DNA of 64,000 bases from Paludisphaera rhizosphaerae (GTDB lineage Bacteria; Planctomycetota; Planctomycetia; Isosphaerales; Isosphaeraceae), in contig NZ_JAALCR010000004.1 in NCBI RefSeq assembly GCF_011065895.1, positions 1 to 64,000 of the forward strand. Direction: 5' to 3'. Under the pieces are notes generated by a model. It did no database searches, had not been told where the DNA came from, and was given only the letters and a program-made list of their open reading frames with translations. Shown piece after piece: positions 1 through 8,906 of this stretch. The translations under genes and the position numbers were made by a program. How positions within the stretch are numbered: position 1 is the stretch's first letter; the number at the start of each line of letters is the position of its first letter.

Positions 1-1001
1 TGGTCTCGATCGGAGGCCGCGTCCTTCCGCATCTTCGTCAGCGTCTGCACCGCCCGGAACAGCTCGCGCGCCCGCGCCGACTGGTATCGCCGCAGCCGCT
101 CACCCTCGACGCCGGGCAGGAACGAGGCCGCTTCCGCTCGCTCTAGAGCGTCGTCCCCTTCGACCTCCTCCAACTCGGCCAAACGTTCGCTCAGTCGCTC
201 GGTTTCGCCGTCGACGACCGCCCGCAACGTCGCCCGCGCCTCGTCCTCGTCGGCCGGCGGAGGGGCCAGCTCGCGCCAATGCTGCCACTGGCTGTAGGTC
301 GGGTCGTGGAACGGCGAGTCCCGCCGCAACCGCTTCCAAAACCCGACGCCGCCGTCCTCCTCCAGCGCATCCCAGGCCAGGAAGATCGCGTTCAGGGCCG
401 GATCCTCGGCGGAGTCGCCCGCCTGCTTCCCCAGCAGCCGGACGAACCTGTACTTATCGCAATATGTGAACACATGTTCGCCGTCGATCAATGAGCGGAT
501 CTCACCCCAGCGGTCGAGCATCCAGCGCACGCCCTCGGGCGAGTCCTCCAGCGCCGCGACGATCGCCGCCGGCTCGTCCCCCGGCGGCGGGGCCGCCTTG
601 CCGGAAGCGAAGCTGCCGACGATCGCGAACAGCCTCCGCCCCAGCGCGGCGACCTTCGCCGCCCCCTTCGCCCGCGAGGTCAGCATCGCCCGCCGCACCC
701 GCTTCGCCAGCAGCGCCGCCTCATGCCGCTCCGCTCGCTCCAGCGCCCACGAAGCCTTCGCCGCCCTCTCGACCAGCTCCCGCTCGATCGCGTTCTGCGG
801 CTCCCAATCCTCGACCCAGAGATTGACGCGAGCCTCCAACTCGGCGGGGTCCTCGTGCGGCAAGACCGGCCCGTTCTTCGACCGCATCCCATGCTTCAAA
901 GCGTTCATCCGAGCCCGCGCCTTGCCGGCGTCGGACTTCGGCCCGGTCGATTTCTGCGCGTTCGCGCGATTGGCGCGGATCTGAGCCTCGGTGGCGGCCA
1001 T
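1..1001 (-). CDS. Hypothetical protein of the ANRANAQKSTGPK family (3' end outside window)
   Basis: The frame is open from an ATG at 1001 to the window edge, so about 333 residues are visible and the C-terminus is missing. A GAGGAG ribosome site lies just upstream of the ATG. The N-terminus reads MAATEAQIRANRANAQKSTG, followed by PKSDAGKARARMNALKHGMR. This motif heads a large family of uncharacterised proteins in planctomycetes and acidobacteria. The rest is charged and helical, rich in Glu, Arg and Ala, with no signal peptide or membrane segment. Function unknown. The basic N-terminal block might bind nucleic acid, but that is a guess. Confidence 0.75.
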   Translation of the reverse strand, partial: MAATEAQIRANRANAQKSTGPKSDAGKARARMNALKHGMRSKNGPVLPHEDPAELEARVNLWVEDWEPQNAIERELVERAAKASWALERAERHEAALLAKRVRRAMLTSRAKGAAKVAALGRRLFAIVGSFASGKAAPPPGDEPAAIVAALEDSPEGVRWMLDRWGEIRSLIDGEHVFTYCDKYRFVRLLGKQAGDSAEDPALNAIFLAWDALEEDGGVGFWKRLRRDSPFHDPTYSQWQHWRELAPPPADEDEARATLRAVVDGETERLSERLAELEEVEGDDALERAEAASFLPGVEGERLRRYQSARARELFRAVQTLTKMRKDAASDRD

Positions 1002-1189
1002 GGCGGAGTCTCCTCGATCGTCGCGGCGGGAATGTCACCTGGGAGGGACGATCCGCACGACGAGCGAGACGATTCCGATTATCGAGACTTTTGCGACGCC
1101 TCAACGGCGAAAGAATCTGATTGCGCGGATAGTGCAGCCGCGGTTCGCGACGTTCAATCCGTAATGAACCACGAACTAACGCCGGAGAG

Positions 1190-1669
1190 TCATGCGCCGG
1201 GGATGCGGATCTCGATCCCGTATCTCGGCGCGATGGCCAGGAGCTTTTCCACGTCCTCGTGGCTCGGCGGCGGGGCGTCTGTCGATCCTTCGGGCAGGGG
1301 GACGCCGATCTCGAAGAACATCCCTTCGATGCCCGCGGGGGCGGCCGAGATCAGCATCCGGGCCGGCGTGTCGTTCTCGTTTTTGAAGCTGTGCAGCGTG
1401 CCGACGGGGACGTTGGCGAACGTCCCGGGCTTGGCGACGATCCGTTCGCCATTGATGGTGAACGTGACCTCGCCTTCGAGGACGTAGAAGCCCTCTTCCT
1501 CCCGGCTGTGGACGTGCGGCGGAGGCCCGCCGCCGGGGCCGATGATGGCGTCGAACAGGGTGTACTTCCCGTTGGTCTCGGCCCCCGTGGCCAGGAAGCG
1601 ATAGACGTCGCCGACGACACCGATGGTCCGGCCTTTGGGCGACACGGAGATGATGGGCTCGCGGCTCAT
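1190..1669 (-). CDS. Cupin domain-containing protein
   Basis: A 159-residue single-domain cupin. The first cupin motif is visible around residues 48-68 (GGGPPPHVHSREEEGFYVLEG), with two His and Glu as likely metal ligands. The second lies around residues 82-98 (PGTFANVPVGTLHSFKN), with the third His. These small barrels bind a metal and act as dioxygenases, isomerases or small-ligand sensors; the substrate cannot be read here. It starts 19 bases after the purN stop on the same strand and is probably the last gene of the PNP-ileS-purN transcript, though it has no obvious purine role. Confidence 0.85.
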   Translation of the reverse strand: MSREPIISVSPKGRTIGVVGDVYRFLATGAETNGKYTLFDAIIGPGGGPPPHVHSREEEGFYVLEGEVTFTINGERIVAKPGTFANVPVGTLHSFKNENDTPARMLISAAPAGIEGMFFEIGVPLPEGSTDAPPPSHEDVEKLLAIAPRYGIEIRIPGA

Positions 1670-1688
1670 GTGACGGTTCCCCGATTGC

Positions 1689-2321
1689 TCAGTCGGCCGG
1701 AAGGATGCGGACGCGGCGGCCCTCGATCTTGAGGCGGCCGGCGGCGAAGAGGGAGACGGCTTCGGGGAGGGCCTCGCACTCGGCGGCGAAGACGCGGGCG
1801 GCCAGGGCGTGGGCGTCGTCGTCCTCGAGGACAGGGACGACCTTCTGGAGGATGATCGGGCCCTCGTCGTACTCGTCGCTGGCGAAGTGGACCGTGCAGC
1901 CGCTGATCTTCACCCCGTAGTCGAGCGCCGCCTGATGGACGCGCTCGCCGTAATAGCCCTTGCCGCAGAACGAGGGGATCAGGCCGGGGTGGATGTTGAT
2001 GACCCGGCCGCGGAAATCGGCCGGGATCTTCACCAGGGCCAGGAATCCGGCCAGCAGCACGAGGTCGGCGCCGGTCTCGCGGACCGGGTCGAAGACCGAG
2101 GCGCTGAAGGCGTCGAGGTCCGTCCGCCGCTTCGAGACGTCGGCTACTGCGACGGGGAGGCCGGCCTTCTCCGCCTTGGCGATCGCCGCGATCCCCGGAC
2201 GGCTGGCCACGACCTGAACGACCCGGGCGTTGAGCGTCCCGGCGTCGATCCGATCGAGCAGGTTCTGCAGGGTCGTCCCGCCGCCCGAGACGCAGACGGC
2301 CAGCCGAACGGGGGCGGCCAT
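1689..2321 (-). CDS. purN: Phosphoribosylglycinamide formyltransferase
   Basis: 210 residues, the usual length for PurN, which transfers a formyl group from 10-formyl-tetrahydrofolate to GAR in de novo purine synthesis. The N-terminal phosphate loop reads CVSGGGTTLQNLL. The catalytic region INIHPGLIPSF, then VKISGCTVHF, and DEYDEGPII supplies the Asn-His-Asp catalytic set. The ATG overlaps the ileS stop by one base (TGATG), so it is probably translationally coupled to ileS. Its position downstream of a purine nucleoside phosphorylase fits a purine theme. Cytoplasmic. Confidence 0.93.
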   Translation of the reverse strand: MAAPVRLAVCVSGGGTTLQNLLDRIDAGTLNARVVQVVASRPGIAAIAKAEKAGLPVAVADVSKRRTDLDAFSASVFDPVRETGADLVLLAGFLALVKIPADFRGRVINIHPGLIPSFCGKGYYGERVHQAALDYGVKISGCTVHFASDEYDEGPIILQKVVPVLEDDDAHALAARVFAAECEALPEAVSLFAAGRLKIEGRRVRILPAD

Positions 2322-5173
2322 CAGGAAACGCCTCCGGCGGTCGCCGACACCACGCGGACGCAGCGCCCGCAGAGGGTCGGATGCTGGGCGTTGCCGCCGA
2401 CATCCTCACGATAGTTCCAGCAACGCTCGCACTTGCCGAACGTCGACTTCGCGGCCGTCACCTGGAACCGCTCCTCGCCGGGCCCCGGCGTCGCCGAGCC
2501 CCCCTCGCGGACGTCGATCGTCGAGACCAGGCAGATCGTCGCCAGCAGGTCGCGGTCGGCCTGGAGGATCGCCAGGTCGGCGGCCGGCGCGGCGATCGTC
2601 ACCGACGCCTCCTGGGCGCTGCCGATCGTCTTGTCCTTGCGCAGCCCTTCCAGGGCCTTGAGGATCGCGTTGCGGGCGTCGGCGAGTACGGCCCAGCGGG
2701 CGTCGCGTTGGGGGTCGTCCCAGCGCGGGTCGGGCTGGGGGAACGTCGCCAGGTGGACGCTCGCCGGGAAGCCCTGGCCGTGCGGCATGTAGCCCCACGA
2801 TTCCTCGGCCGTGTGGGGGAGGATCGGGGCCAGCAGCCGCGTCAGGGCCTCGTGGAGCCGGAACAAAACGTACTGCGCGGCGCGACGCTCGGGGCCGCGA
2901 GGGGCCTCGGCGTAGAGTCGGTCCTTGAGGACGTCGAGGTAGAAGCTCGACAGCTCGACCGAGAAGAACTGGTAGATCCGCGAATAGACCCGGTAGAACT
3001 CGAACCGCTCGTAGGCCGAGACGGCGTCGCGGATCACCTGGTTGAGCTGCCCCAGCGCCCAGCGGTCGATCTCGTGGAGCGTCGCCAGGTCGACGGTCGC
3101 CGGATCCAGGTGGGCGTAATCTTCCAGGTTCCCCAGCAGGTAGCGGAACGTGTTGCGGATCTTGCGGTAGGCCTCGGACGCCTCCTTGATCGAGCGTTCG
3201 CTGATGCGGACGTCGTCGGCGTAGTCCATGCTGGAGACCATCAGCCGGAGGACGTCGGCCCCGTGCTGCTCGGTCGCCTTCACGGCCGAGACCACGTTGC
3301 CCAGCGACTTCGACATCTTCTGGCCCTTGTCGTCGACGACGAACCCGTGGGTCAGGATGCTCTCGAACGGGGCCTTGCCGGTCGTGCCGACGGCCGTGAG
3401 GATCGACGACTGGAACCAGCCGCGGTGCTGGTCGGATCCTTCCAGGTACATGTGCGCGGGGAAGCCCAGGTTGAAGCCCCCCGCCAGCACCGCGCGATGG
3501 CTGGAACCGGACTCGAACCAAACGTCGAGGATGTCCCCTTCCTTGCGGAAGCTCGTCCCACCGCAGCTCGAGCACTTCGCCCCCGGCGGCAGGATCTCCT
3601 CAACGGGCTTGTTGAACCAGGCGTCGGCCCCTTCCTTGCGGAAGAGGTCGCGGAAGTGGCGGGCGGTCTCGGCCGTCAGAAGCTGCGCATTGCACGAGGT
3701 GCAGCCGAGCGCGGGGATCGGCACGCCCCACGACCGCTGCCGGCTGATGCACCAGTCGGGACGGAGCGAGACCATGGCCTCGATCCGGGCCTGTCCCCAT
3801 TCGGGGTACCACTTCACGGCGTCTCGGATCTGCTCCAGCGTCCGGCCGCGGAGGTCGTTGCGGTCGACGCCGACGAACCACTGCTCGGTCGCCCGGAAGA
3901 TGACCGGCTTCTTGCACCGCCAGCAGTGCGGGTAGCTGTGCGTCAGGGGCGCTTCCAGGTAGAGCGCGCCCGACTCCTTCAGGTTGGCGACGACCTTCGG
4001 GTTGGCCGCGAAGACGTACTGGCCGACGAGCCACTCGGGGGCCTCGGCCGTGAACCGGCCGGCCGGGTCGACGGGGCTGAGGACCGGGAGTTGGTAGGCC
4101 TTGCCGGTCTGGTAGTCCTCGCCGCCGTGGCCGGGGGCGGTGTGGACGAACCCGGTGCCGTCCTCGGCGCTCACGTAGTTCGCCAGGACGATCGGCGAGA
4201 CCCGTTCGAGGAACGGGTGATGGTATTCGGCGTGCTCCAGCTCGCGGCCCTTGCAGCGGCCGACCTCGACGTGATCGGCGATCTTGCGCAGGCCCATCAC
4301 CTTCTCGACGAGGTCCGCGGCGAGGATGGTGCGGACGGTCGCGCCGGTGTCGGGGTCGGTGTAGCGGACGCCGGCGTAGGTCAGGTCGGGGTGGGCGGCG
4401 ATGGCCACGTTGGCCGGCAACGTCCAGGGGGTCGTCGTCCAGATCATCGCCCGCCAGTCTTCGGGCTTCGATCCGCCGTCGAACGCAAGCCAGTCGGCGG
4501 GAACGCCGGCGACCATCGGGAAGTTGACGTAGATGCTCGGCAAGGTCTCGTCGTGGTACTCCAGCTCAGCCTCGGCCAGAGCCGTCTGGTCGGAGGTGCA
4601 CCAGTGGATCGGCTTGAGCTGGCGGAAGACGAAGCCGCCGTCGAGGAGGTCGGCCAGGACGTCGACGATGCCGGCCTCGTAGCGGGGGTCGAGGGTCAGG
4701 TACGGGTCTTCCCAGTCGCCCATCACGCCGAGGCGGCGGAACTGGTCGCGCTGGACGTCCACCCACTTCATGGCCTCGACGCGGCACATCTCACGGACTT
4801 CGGGGCGGCCGAGGGTCGCGGCCTTGGAGCCCAGGTCCTTCATGACCTTGTGCTCGATCGGCAGGCCGTGGGTGTCCCAGCCCGGGACGTAGGGGCTGTC
4901 GAACCCTCGCATGCTGAGCGAGCGGACGACGAAGTCCTTGAGCATCTTGTTGAGCGCGGTCCCCATGTGGATGTCGCCGTTGGCGTACGGCGGGCCGTCG
5001 TGGAGGACGCGGACGGGGGAGCCCTTGCGGGCTGTGCGGAGCTGGCCGTAGAGGTCCTGCTCGCGCCAGTTCGCCTGAATCTGGGGCTCGCGGGTCGGGA
5101 GGTTCGCCTTCATGGCGAACTCGGTGACGGGCAGGTTCAGGGTCTCTTTGTACGGCTTCGCGTTCGTGGACAT
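2321..5173 (-). CDS. ileS: Isoleucine--tRNA ligase
   Basis: Class I aminoacyl-tRNA synthetase of about 950 residues that charges tRNA-Ile. The HIGH-type signature GDIHMGTALNK follows PPYAN near the N-terminus. WCISRQRSWGVPIP and the KMSKS loop (GQKMSKSLGNVV, near 3310) are intact. CxxC pairs are present in the insertion (CTSCNAQ, CSSCGG) and again at the C-terminus (CERCWNY ... CGRC), the latter typical of the bacterial zinc-binding tail. I chose the ATG at 5173 (MSTNAKPYKETLNLP) because the earlier in-frame ATG at 5245 adds 24 residues unlike the family. Upstream lies a purine nucleoside phosphorylase gene; downstream purN overlaps the stop codon. Confidence 0.96.
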   Translation of the reverse strand: MSTNAKPYKETLNLPVTEFAMKANLPTREPQIQANWREQDLYGQLRTARKGSPVRVLHDGPPYANGDIHMGTALNKMLKDFVVRSLSMRGFDSPYVPGWDTHGLPIEHKVMKDLGSKAATLGRPEVREMCRVEAMKWVDVQRDQFRRLGVMGDWEDPYLTLDPRYEAGIVDVLADLLDGGFVFRQLKPIHWCTSDQTALAEAELEYHDETLPSIYVNFPMVAGVPADWLAFDGGSKPEDWRAMIWTTTPWTLPANVAIAAHPDLTYAGVRYTDPDTGATVRTILAADLVEKVMGLRKIADHVEVGRCKGRELEHAEYHHPFLERVSPIVLANYVSAEDGTGFVHTAPGHGGEDYQTGKAYQLPVLSPVDPAGRFTAEAPEWLVGQYVFAANPKVVANLKESGALYLEAPLTHSYPHCWRCKKPVIFRATEQWFVGVDRNDLRGRTLEQIRDAVKWYPEWGQARIEAMVSLRPDWCISRQRSWGVPIPALGCTSCNAQLLTAETARHFRDLFRKEGADAWFNKPVEEILPPGAKCSSCGGTSFRKEGDILDVWFESGSSHRAVLAGGFNLGFPAHMYLEGSDQHRGWFQSSILTAVGTTGKAPFESILTHGFVVDDKGQKMSKSLGNVVSAVKATEQHGADVLRLMVSSMDYADDVRISERSIKEASEAYRKIRNTFRYLLGNLEDYAHLDPATVDLATLHEIDRWALGQLNQVIRDAVSAYERFEFYRVYSRIYQFFSVELSSFYLDVLKDRLYAEAPRGPERRAAQYVLFRLHEALTRLLAPILPHTAEESWGYMPHGQGFPASVHLATFPQPDPRWDDPQRDARWAVLADARNAILKALEGLRKDKTIGSAQEASVTIAAPAADLAILQADRDLLATICLVSTIDVREGGSATPGPGEERFQVTAAKSTFGKCERCWNYREDVGGNAQHPTLCGRCVRVVSATAGGVS

Positions 5174-5251
5174 GATGTCGGCTTCGCGGTTCGTTGGGAT
5201 CGAATCGGTTCGGGCGATGCGGGGCGGACGGGCCCAGTCGATCAAATCAAA

Positions 5252-6094
5252 TCAGACGGGCCGGCGTTCCAAGACGCCCCGGACGATGGTGCGGAGCTTG
5301 GCCTCGGCGGCGTTGGCGACGGCGAGGATCTTGTCGATGTCCACCGGCTCCAGCGCGTCGGGAAGGCACATGTCGGTGATGATCGAGAACCCCAGCACCT
5401 TGATCCCGGCGTGCACGGCCACCAGGATCTCGGGGATCGTGGACATGCCGACGACATCGGCGCCGATGGCGCGGAGGAACCGGTATTCGGCCCGGGTTTC
5501 CAGGTTAGGACCAGTCACCGCCACGTAGACGCCGCGCTGGGCGACGATGTTCGCCTCAAGCGCCACGCGGAGGGCCAGATCCTGAAGCTCGCTGTCGTAG
5601 GGCTCGATCAGGTCCGGGAAGCGGGGGCCGAGGCGGTCGTCGTTGGGGCCGATCAGCGGGTTGGCCCCGAGCAGGTTGATGTGGTCTTCGATGACCATCA
5701 GGTCGCCCTTGCGATACTGCGGGTTCAGCCCGCCGCACGCGTTGGAGACGATCAACAGCTCACAGCCGAGTTCCTTCATCACGCGGATCGGGAACGTCAC
5801 CTGGGCGGCCGTGTAACCCTCGTACAGGTGGAACCGCCCTTCCATCGCCATGACCTGATGGCCGCAGAGCGTGCCACAGACGAGCTGGCCGGCGTGGCTC
5901 TTGACCGTCGAGCGCGGGAAGTGGGGGATCTCCGGGTACGGGATGGCGACCGGGGATTCGATTTCTCGGGCCAGGGCTCCCAGGCCGGTCCCCAGGACCA
6001 GGCCGATCTTCGGGCTTCCAGACCAGGCCGAGCGGACGACCTCGGCGGCTTGCTGGACGTGCTCCCAGTCGTGATGGGTCATCGGCTCGGGCAT
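5252..6094 (-). CDS. Purine-nucleoside phosphorylase
   Basis: About 280 residues, the size of trimeric PNPs of the PunA/DeoD2 type, which cleave purine nucleosides with phosphate. Family motifs are visible: [12 protein letters not shown] (phosphate-binding loop), [54 protein letters not shown] and [14 protein letters not shown]. The open frame runs further upstream, but a 25-bp terminator lies at 6113-6169, so the start must be downstream of it: ATG 6094 (MPEPMTHH) or 6082. First gene of the probable PNP-ileS-purN-cupin transcript. Confidence 0.93.
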   Translation of the reverse strand: MPEPMTHHDWEHVQQAAEVVRSAWSGSPKIGLVLGTGLGALAREIESPVAIPYPEIPHFPRSTVKSHAGQLVCGTLCGHQVMAMEGRFHLYEGYTAAQVTFPIRVMKELGCELLIVSNACGGLNPQYRKGDLMVIEDHINLLGANPLIGPNDDRLGPRFPDLIEPYDSELQDLALRVALEANIVAQRGVYVAVTGPNLETRAEYRFLRAIGADVVGMSTIPEILVAVHAGIKVLGFSIITDMCLPDALEPVDIDKILAVANAAEAKLRTIVRGVLERRPV

Positions 6095-6112
6095 CCTCGG
6101 GAGAGATTCGCA

Positions 6113-6169
6113 AAAAGGCGGGCGCGGGCCGCCGACCGGCTGGTGGTCGGCGGCCCGCGCCCGCCTTTT
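6113..6169. terminator. Bidirectional rho-independent terminator, 25-bp perfect stem
   Basis: Left arm 6113-6137 and right arm 6145-6169 are exact reverse complements around a 7-base loop. The stem is very GC-rich and has A runs on the left and T runs on the right, so U-tracts form in either direction. It lies after the TPR-like gene and before the PNP gene on the minus strand and fixes the PNP start downstream. Confidence 0.9.
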
Positions 6170-6201
6170 CATCGTGGGACGGGACCGCGAGGGTTCCGTC
6201 T

Positions 6202-6642
6202 TCAAAGAATGAATTCGAAGCGGCGGATCAGGCGGTGGAAGCGGGGGTCGTTGCGGAGCGACTTCAGGTCGCGGTCATGCCGCAGTCGCTCCTGACAGCG
6301 ATAGCCCAACTCAAGCGACCTCTGGAGGGCGGAGAAGGCGGGGTCGATCATCCCCAGCATCGCGTAGCTGCAGGCCAGGTTGTACCAGGCGACGCAATCT
6401 TCCGGGATCAGCCGGACGAGCCGCCGGTCAAGCTGGTTGGCTCGCGAATACAACCCCTTGGCCGACAGGTTGTTAGCGTGAACGCGGATCGCCTCGACGA
6501 AGTACGGATCGCGCTCCAGGACGCCGCCGAGGAACTCGATCTCGAAGTCGCGCTGGGATTGCTCGCGGACGCGCCGGGTCGAAGTCTCGCGAGCCGGTCG
6601 ATCTCCGTTGGGATCACCCATCCAGTCGTTCGATCCGCCCAT
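6202..6642 (-). CDS. TPR-like (tetratricopeptide) protein
   Basis: About 146 residues, cytoplasmic, with no signal peptide. The middle holds a TPR-type helical repeat ([20 protein letters not shown] then [15 protein letters not shown]) and a preceding degenerate repeat from about residue 38. The C-terminus [16 protein letters not shown] is the ending commonly seen in TPR proteins (DLxxLRxDPRFxxL). TPRs mediate protein contacts; the partner is unknown. The start at ATG 6642 is preceded by an AAGGGGG ribosome site; a GTG sits one codon earlier. Transcription ends at the 6113-6169 hairpin, so it is separate from the PNP operon. Confidence 0.8.
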   Translation of the reverse strand: MGGSNDWMGDPNGDRPARETSTRRVREQSQRDFEIEFLGGVLERDPYFVEAIRVHANNLSAKGLYSRANQLDRRLVRLIPEDCVAWYNLACSYAMLGMIDPAFSALQRSLELGYRCQERLRHDRDLKSLRNDPRFHRLIRRFEFIL

Positions 6643-6839
6643 CACAGCATCCCCCTTCTTGCCGATCCCCCGTCATGGACGATCACGCCCCCCGCTGCGC
6701 CGAGAGAGAGCGGTCGGGCCGGCGATCCCTTCTAGAATAGCCTCAAGGAACGGCTTGCGGCAAGGCGCATCCCTCGTGGGATGGGGATTCGCGCCGGTGC
6801 GACGATCGGTTCCTCTCGCGGGTCCGGCCCGTAACGCCG

Positions 6840-6865
6840 AAAGGCGGGCCCGGAGGCCCGCCTTT
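6840..6865. terminator. Hairpin terminator after the acidic protein gene
   Basis: Perfect 11-bp inverted repeat (6840-6850 with 6855-6865) around a CGGA loop, with A/T triplets at both ends. It sits 33 bases past the stop of the minus-strand acidic protein gene. Confidence 0.75.
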
Positions 6866-6898
6866 GTTTCGCTTCTGGCGAAAAAGATGCGACGAGGG

Positions 6899-7276
6899 TC
6901 AGTCGATGTCCTCATCTTCGTCGTCGAGGTCGTCGAACTCGTCGTCGTCGTCCTCGTCGTCGTCGAAGTCCTCTTCGTCCTCGTCGACGTCGATGTCGTC
7001 GAGTTCCTCGTCCAGCTCGGCGTCGATGTCGTCCTCGTCATCCTCGTCGAAGTCGTCGTCGATGTCCTCCTCGTCTTCGTCGTCGAGGTCTTCATCGTCG
7101 AAGTCGTCGTCCTCCTCGTCATCGCCTTCGATGTCCTCGTCGATCTCGTCCTCGTCCTCGTCGCCGGGGTGGCGGGCGTCGAGTGAGGAGACCAGCGTGG
7201 ACCAGCCGAAGCGCGGCTCTTCAGGAGCCGCGAGGGGGTCCAGGAGGGCGGTGGACGTCGTCTCAGGGTCGAACAT
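6899..7276 (-). CDS. Highly acidic Asp/Glu-rich protein
   Basis: 125 residues. The first 35 or so are ordinary sequence (MFDPETTSTALLDPLAAPEE, then PRFGWSTLVSSLDARH). The remaining 90 are almost wholly Asp and Glu with scattered Ile, Leu, Val and Phe. A GAGGA ribosome site lies 8 bases before the ATG and a terminator follows the stop, so this is a real transcription unit and not only a GTC/GTCGTC repeat. The tail should be disordered and strongly negative; possible roles are binding of basic proteins or cations. No family recognised. Confidence 0.7.
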   Translation of the reverse strand: MFDPETTSTALLDPLAAPEEPRFGWSTLVSSLDARHPGDEDEDEIDEDIEGDDEEDDDFDDEDLDDEDEEDIDDDFDEDDEDDIDAELDEELDDIDVDEDEEDFDDDEDDDDEFDDLDDEDEDID

Positions 7277-7556
7277 GGATCCGTTCCTCAGGCCAGGGAA
7301 GTCCCGGAAAGGCCGGCGCGACGGACGTTCGGGTCTCGGCGCGTCGATCCATTCCGCAGGTCGATCAGTGTGGGGAAACTTGGCTGGTTGTCTTGGGCCT
7401 CGTCGTCGCGGCGGTCGGAGGCGGCCGCTGCGGCGGGGCGCTTACTCCCGATTGTTCGGCATGACCTCGTCGACGCCTTGAAGAGAGTGGTAGGCGGATG
7501 AGCCGGCCGGTTCAAGCGACCCTCCGGAAATTCCCTACGACCCGGCCGCCCTGCCT
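7277..7556. other. Intergenic region with no recognised gene
   Basis: 280 bases between the acidic-protein gene and the oxidoreductase gene, both on the minus strand. It should contain the promoter of the acidic-protein gene. I see no convincing coding frame with a ribosome site, RNA gene or strong hairpin. Confidence 0.5.
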
Positions 7557-8561
7557 TCATACCAGGGGGACGACCTGCCCAGTGGCGGCCGATCGAGCGA
7601 CGGCCTCGCTGAGACGGACGGTTTCCAGCGCGTCTTCCGCGGAGCACGACAGCGGGCCCAGTCCGCGGAGCGCCGCCACGAAATCGGCGTCGATCGACGG
7701 AGCCTCGTCCGGCAAATCGACTCGACGCGGAGGCGAGCCGTCGCCGGGGTCGATCTCCAGCAGGGAATCGGTGGCGTGGATGCGCCCCTGCTCGCCGAAG
7801 AAGTTCAACTCGAAGAGGGTCCCCTGGGAGACGCCCGAGAGCGCCAGGGTGGCCGGCACGTCCCCTTGCAGCCGGATCGTCGCCGCGGTGACGACGTCCA
7901 GACCGGAGTCCAGCCGGCTCTGAACGGCGAAGACCTCCAGGGCCGTTCGGCCGGTCGTCCAGAGGAGGGCGTCGACCAGGTGGTCGCCCGCGTCGGCCAG
8001 GAGACCGCCGCCGGCCATCTTGGGGTCGAACCGCCAGGAGCTTTCACTCCCCCGCTCCTGCTGGCGGGCCAGCCAGGGCTGGGCGAGCGTCGCGGTGACC
8101 AGGCGGAGGGGGCCGACGGCGCCGGCCGCCAGCCGCTTGCGGGCCTCGGCCAGACTGGGGCGGAGCCGGAACTGGTGGCCGACGGCCACCTTCAGGCGTC
8201 GCCCGCGCGCCAGGCTCACGACGTCGTGAGCTTCCTGGGCGTTGGTCGAGAGTGGTTTTTCAATGAAGACGTGCACGCCGGCCTGGAGTGCGTCCATCGC
8301 CTGGCGATAGTGCAACAGGTGGGGCGTGAAGATCGCCACCGCGTCCGGCCGCTGGTCCAGCAGCCCGCGAAACTCGACGAAGGTCGCCGGCTTCGACCCG
8401 CCGGCGGCGGCGATGGCCTCGGCCAGGGATTCGGCCGACTCCTTCACCGCGTCGGCGCAGCCGACGATCTGGACGTCGGACTCCTTCAGGAGCCGTTCGA
8501 CGTGGATCCGCGCGGCCTGGCCGCACCCGGCGACCCCGATCCGCAGCAAGGAATTCGCCAT
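7557..8561 (-). CDS. Gfo/Idh/MocA family oxidoreductase
   Basis: 334 residues from ATG 8561 (MANSLLRIGVAGCGQAARIH). The Rossmann loop is GVAGCGQAARIHVERLL. The conserved EKPLSTNAQEA motif follows near residue 90, with the family catalytic Lys in EKP. DAGDHLVDALLW in the middle supplies the usual Asp-x-x-x-His substrate motif. Enzymes of this family oxidise or reduce sugars, inositols or their derivatives with NAD(P); the substrate cannot be told. The earlier ATG at 8594 adds residues not seen in the family. It appears to stand alone. Confidence 0.9.
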   Translation of the reverse strand: MANSLLRIGVAGCGQAARIHVERLLKESDVQIVGCADAVKESAESLAEAIAAAGGSKPATFVEFRGLLDQRPDAVAIFTPHLLHYRQAMDALQAGVHVFIEKPLSTNAQEAHDVVSLARGRRLKVAVGHQFRLRPSLAEARKRLAAGAVGPLRLVTATLAQPWLARQQERGSESSWRFDPKMAGGGLLADAGDHLVDALLWTTGRTALEVFAVQSRLDSGLDVVTAATIRLQGDVPATLALSGVSQGTLFELNFFGEQGRIHATDSLLEIDPGDGSPPRRVDLPDEAPSIDADFVAALRGLGPLSCSAEDALETVRLSEAVARSAATGQVVPLV

Positions 8562-8791
8562 GTCTCTCGTCGCCCCGAAACGCCCCCGAAACATCCCCCT
8601 CCACAGCTGCCCATTCGATCGGACAGCGTCATGAGTTTATCGGTGCGAGTCAAGACCTTGTAGCGATTTTCTCGACCCCCGCGCGACCCGCTGCGCAACG
8701 CGTTTCCCACTTCCCTTCACGACGACTTTCCGATTCGCTCGCCTTGACGCGAACCCTACCCCGGGATTATCGTGTCTTTCTCCCGTACGAT

Positions 8792-8865
8792 GGTGGCTGT
8801 GGCCTAGCGGTTAAGGCACCAGATTGTGGATCTGGATATCGCGGGTTCGAATCCCGTCAGCCACC
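8792..8865 (+). tRNA. tRNA-His (GTG anticodon)
   Basis: Full cloverleaf: acceptor GTGGCTG pairs with CAGCCAC; the D arm is GCC...GGC; the anticodon stem CCAGA/TCTGG encloses TTGTGGA, giving anticodon GTG; the T arm is GCGGG-TTCGAAT-CCCGT. An extra G at -1 (8792) faces C73 (8865), the identity element of bacterial tRNA-His. Confidence 0.95.
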
Positions 8866-8906
8866 CTCCCCCCCTCGCTTTCTCCTTCGAGACGCCTTCT
8901 CTTTCC

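Noticed and set aside
2381-6295. 1304-residue open frame opposite ileS and PNP
   Set aside because: Antisense to two clearly real genes; the composition (Val/Asp/Arg/Gly-rich) is what GC-rich antisense frames give.
6864-7481. Ser-rich 205-residue frame
   Set aside because: Complement of the Asp/Glu codon runs; the acidic protein on the minus strand has the ribosome site and terminator.
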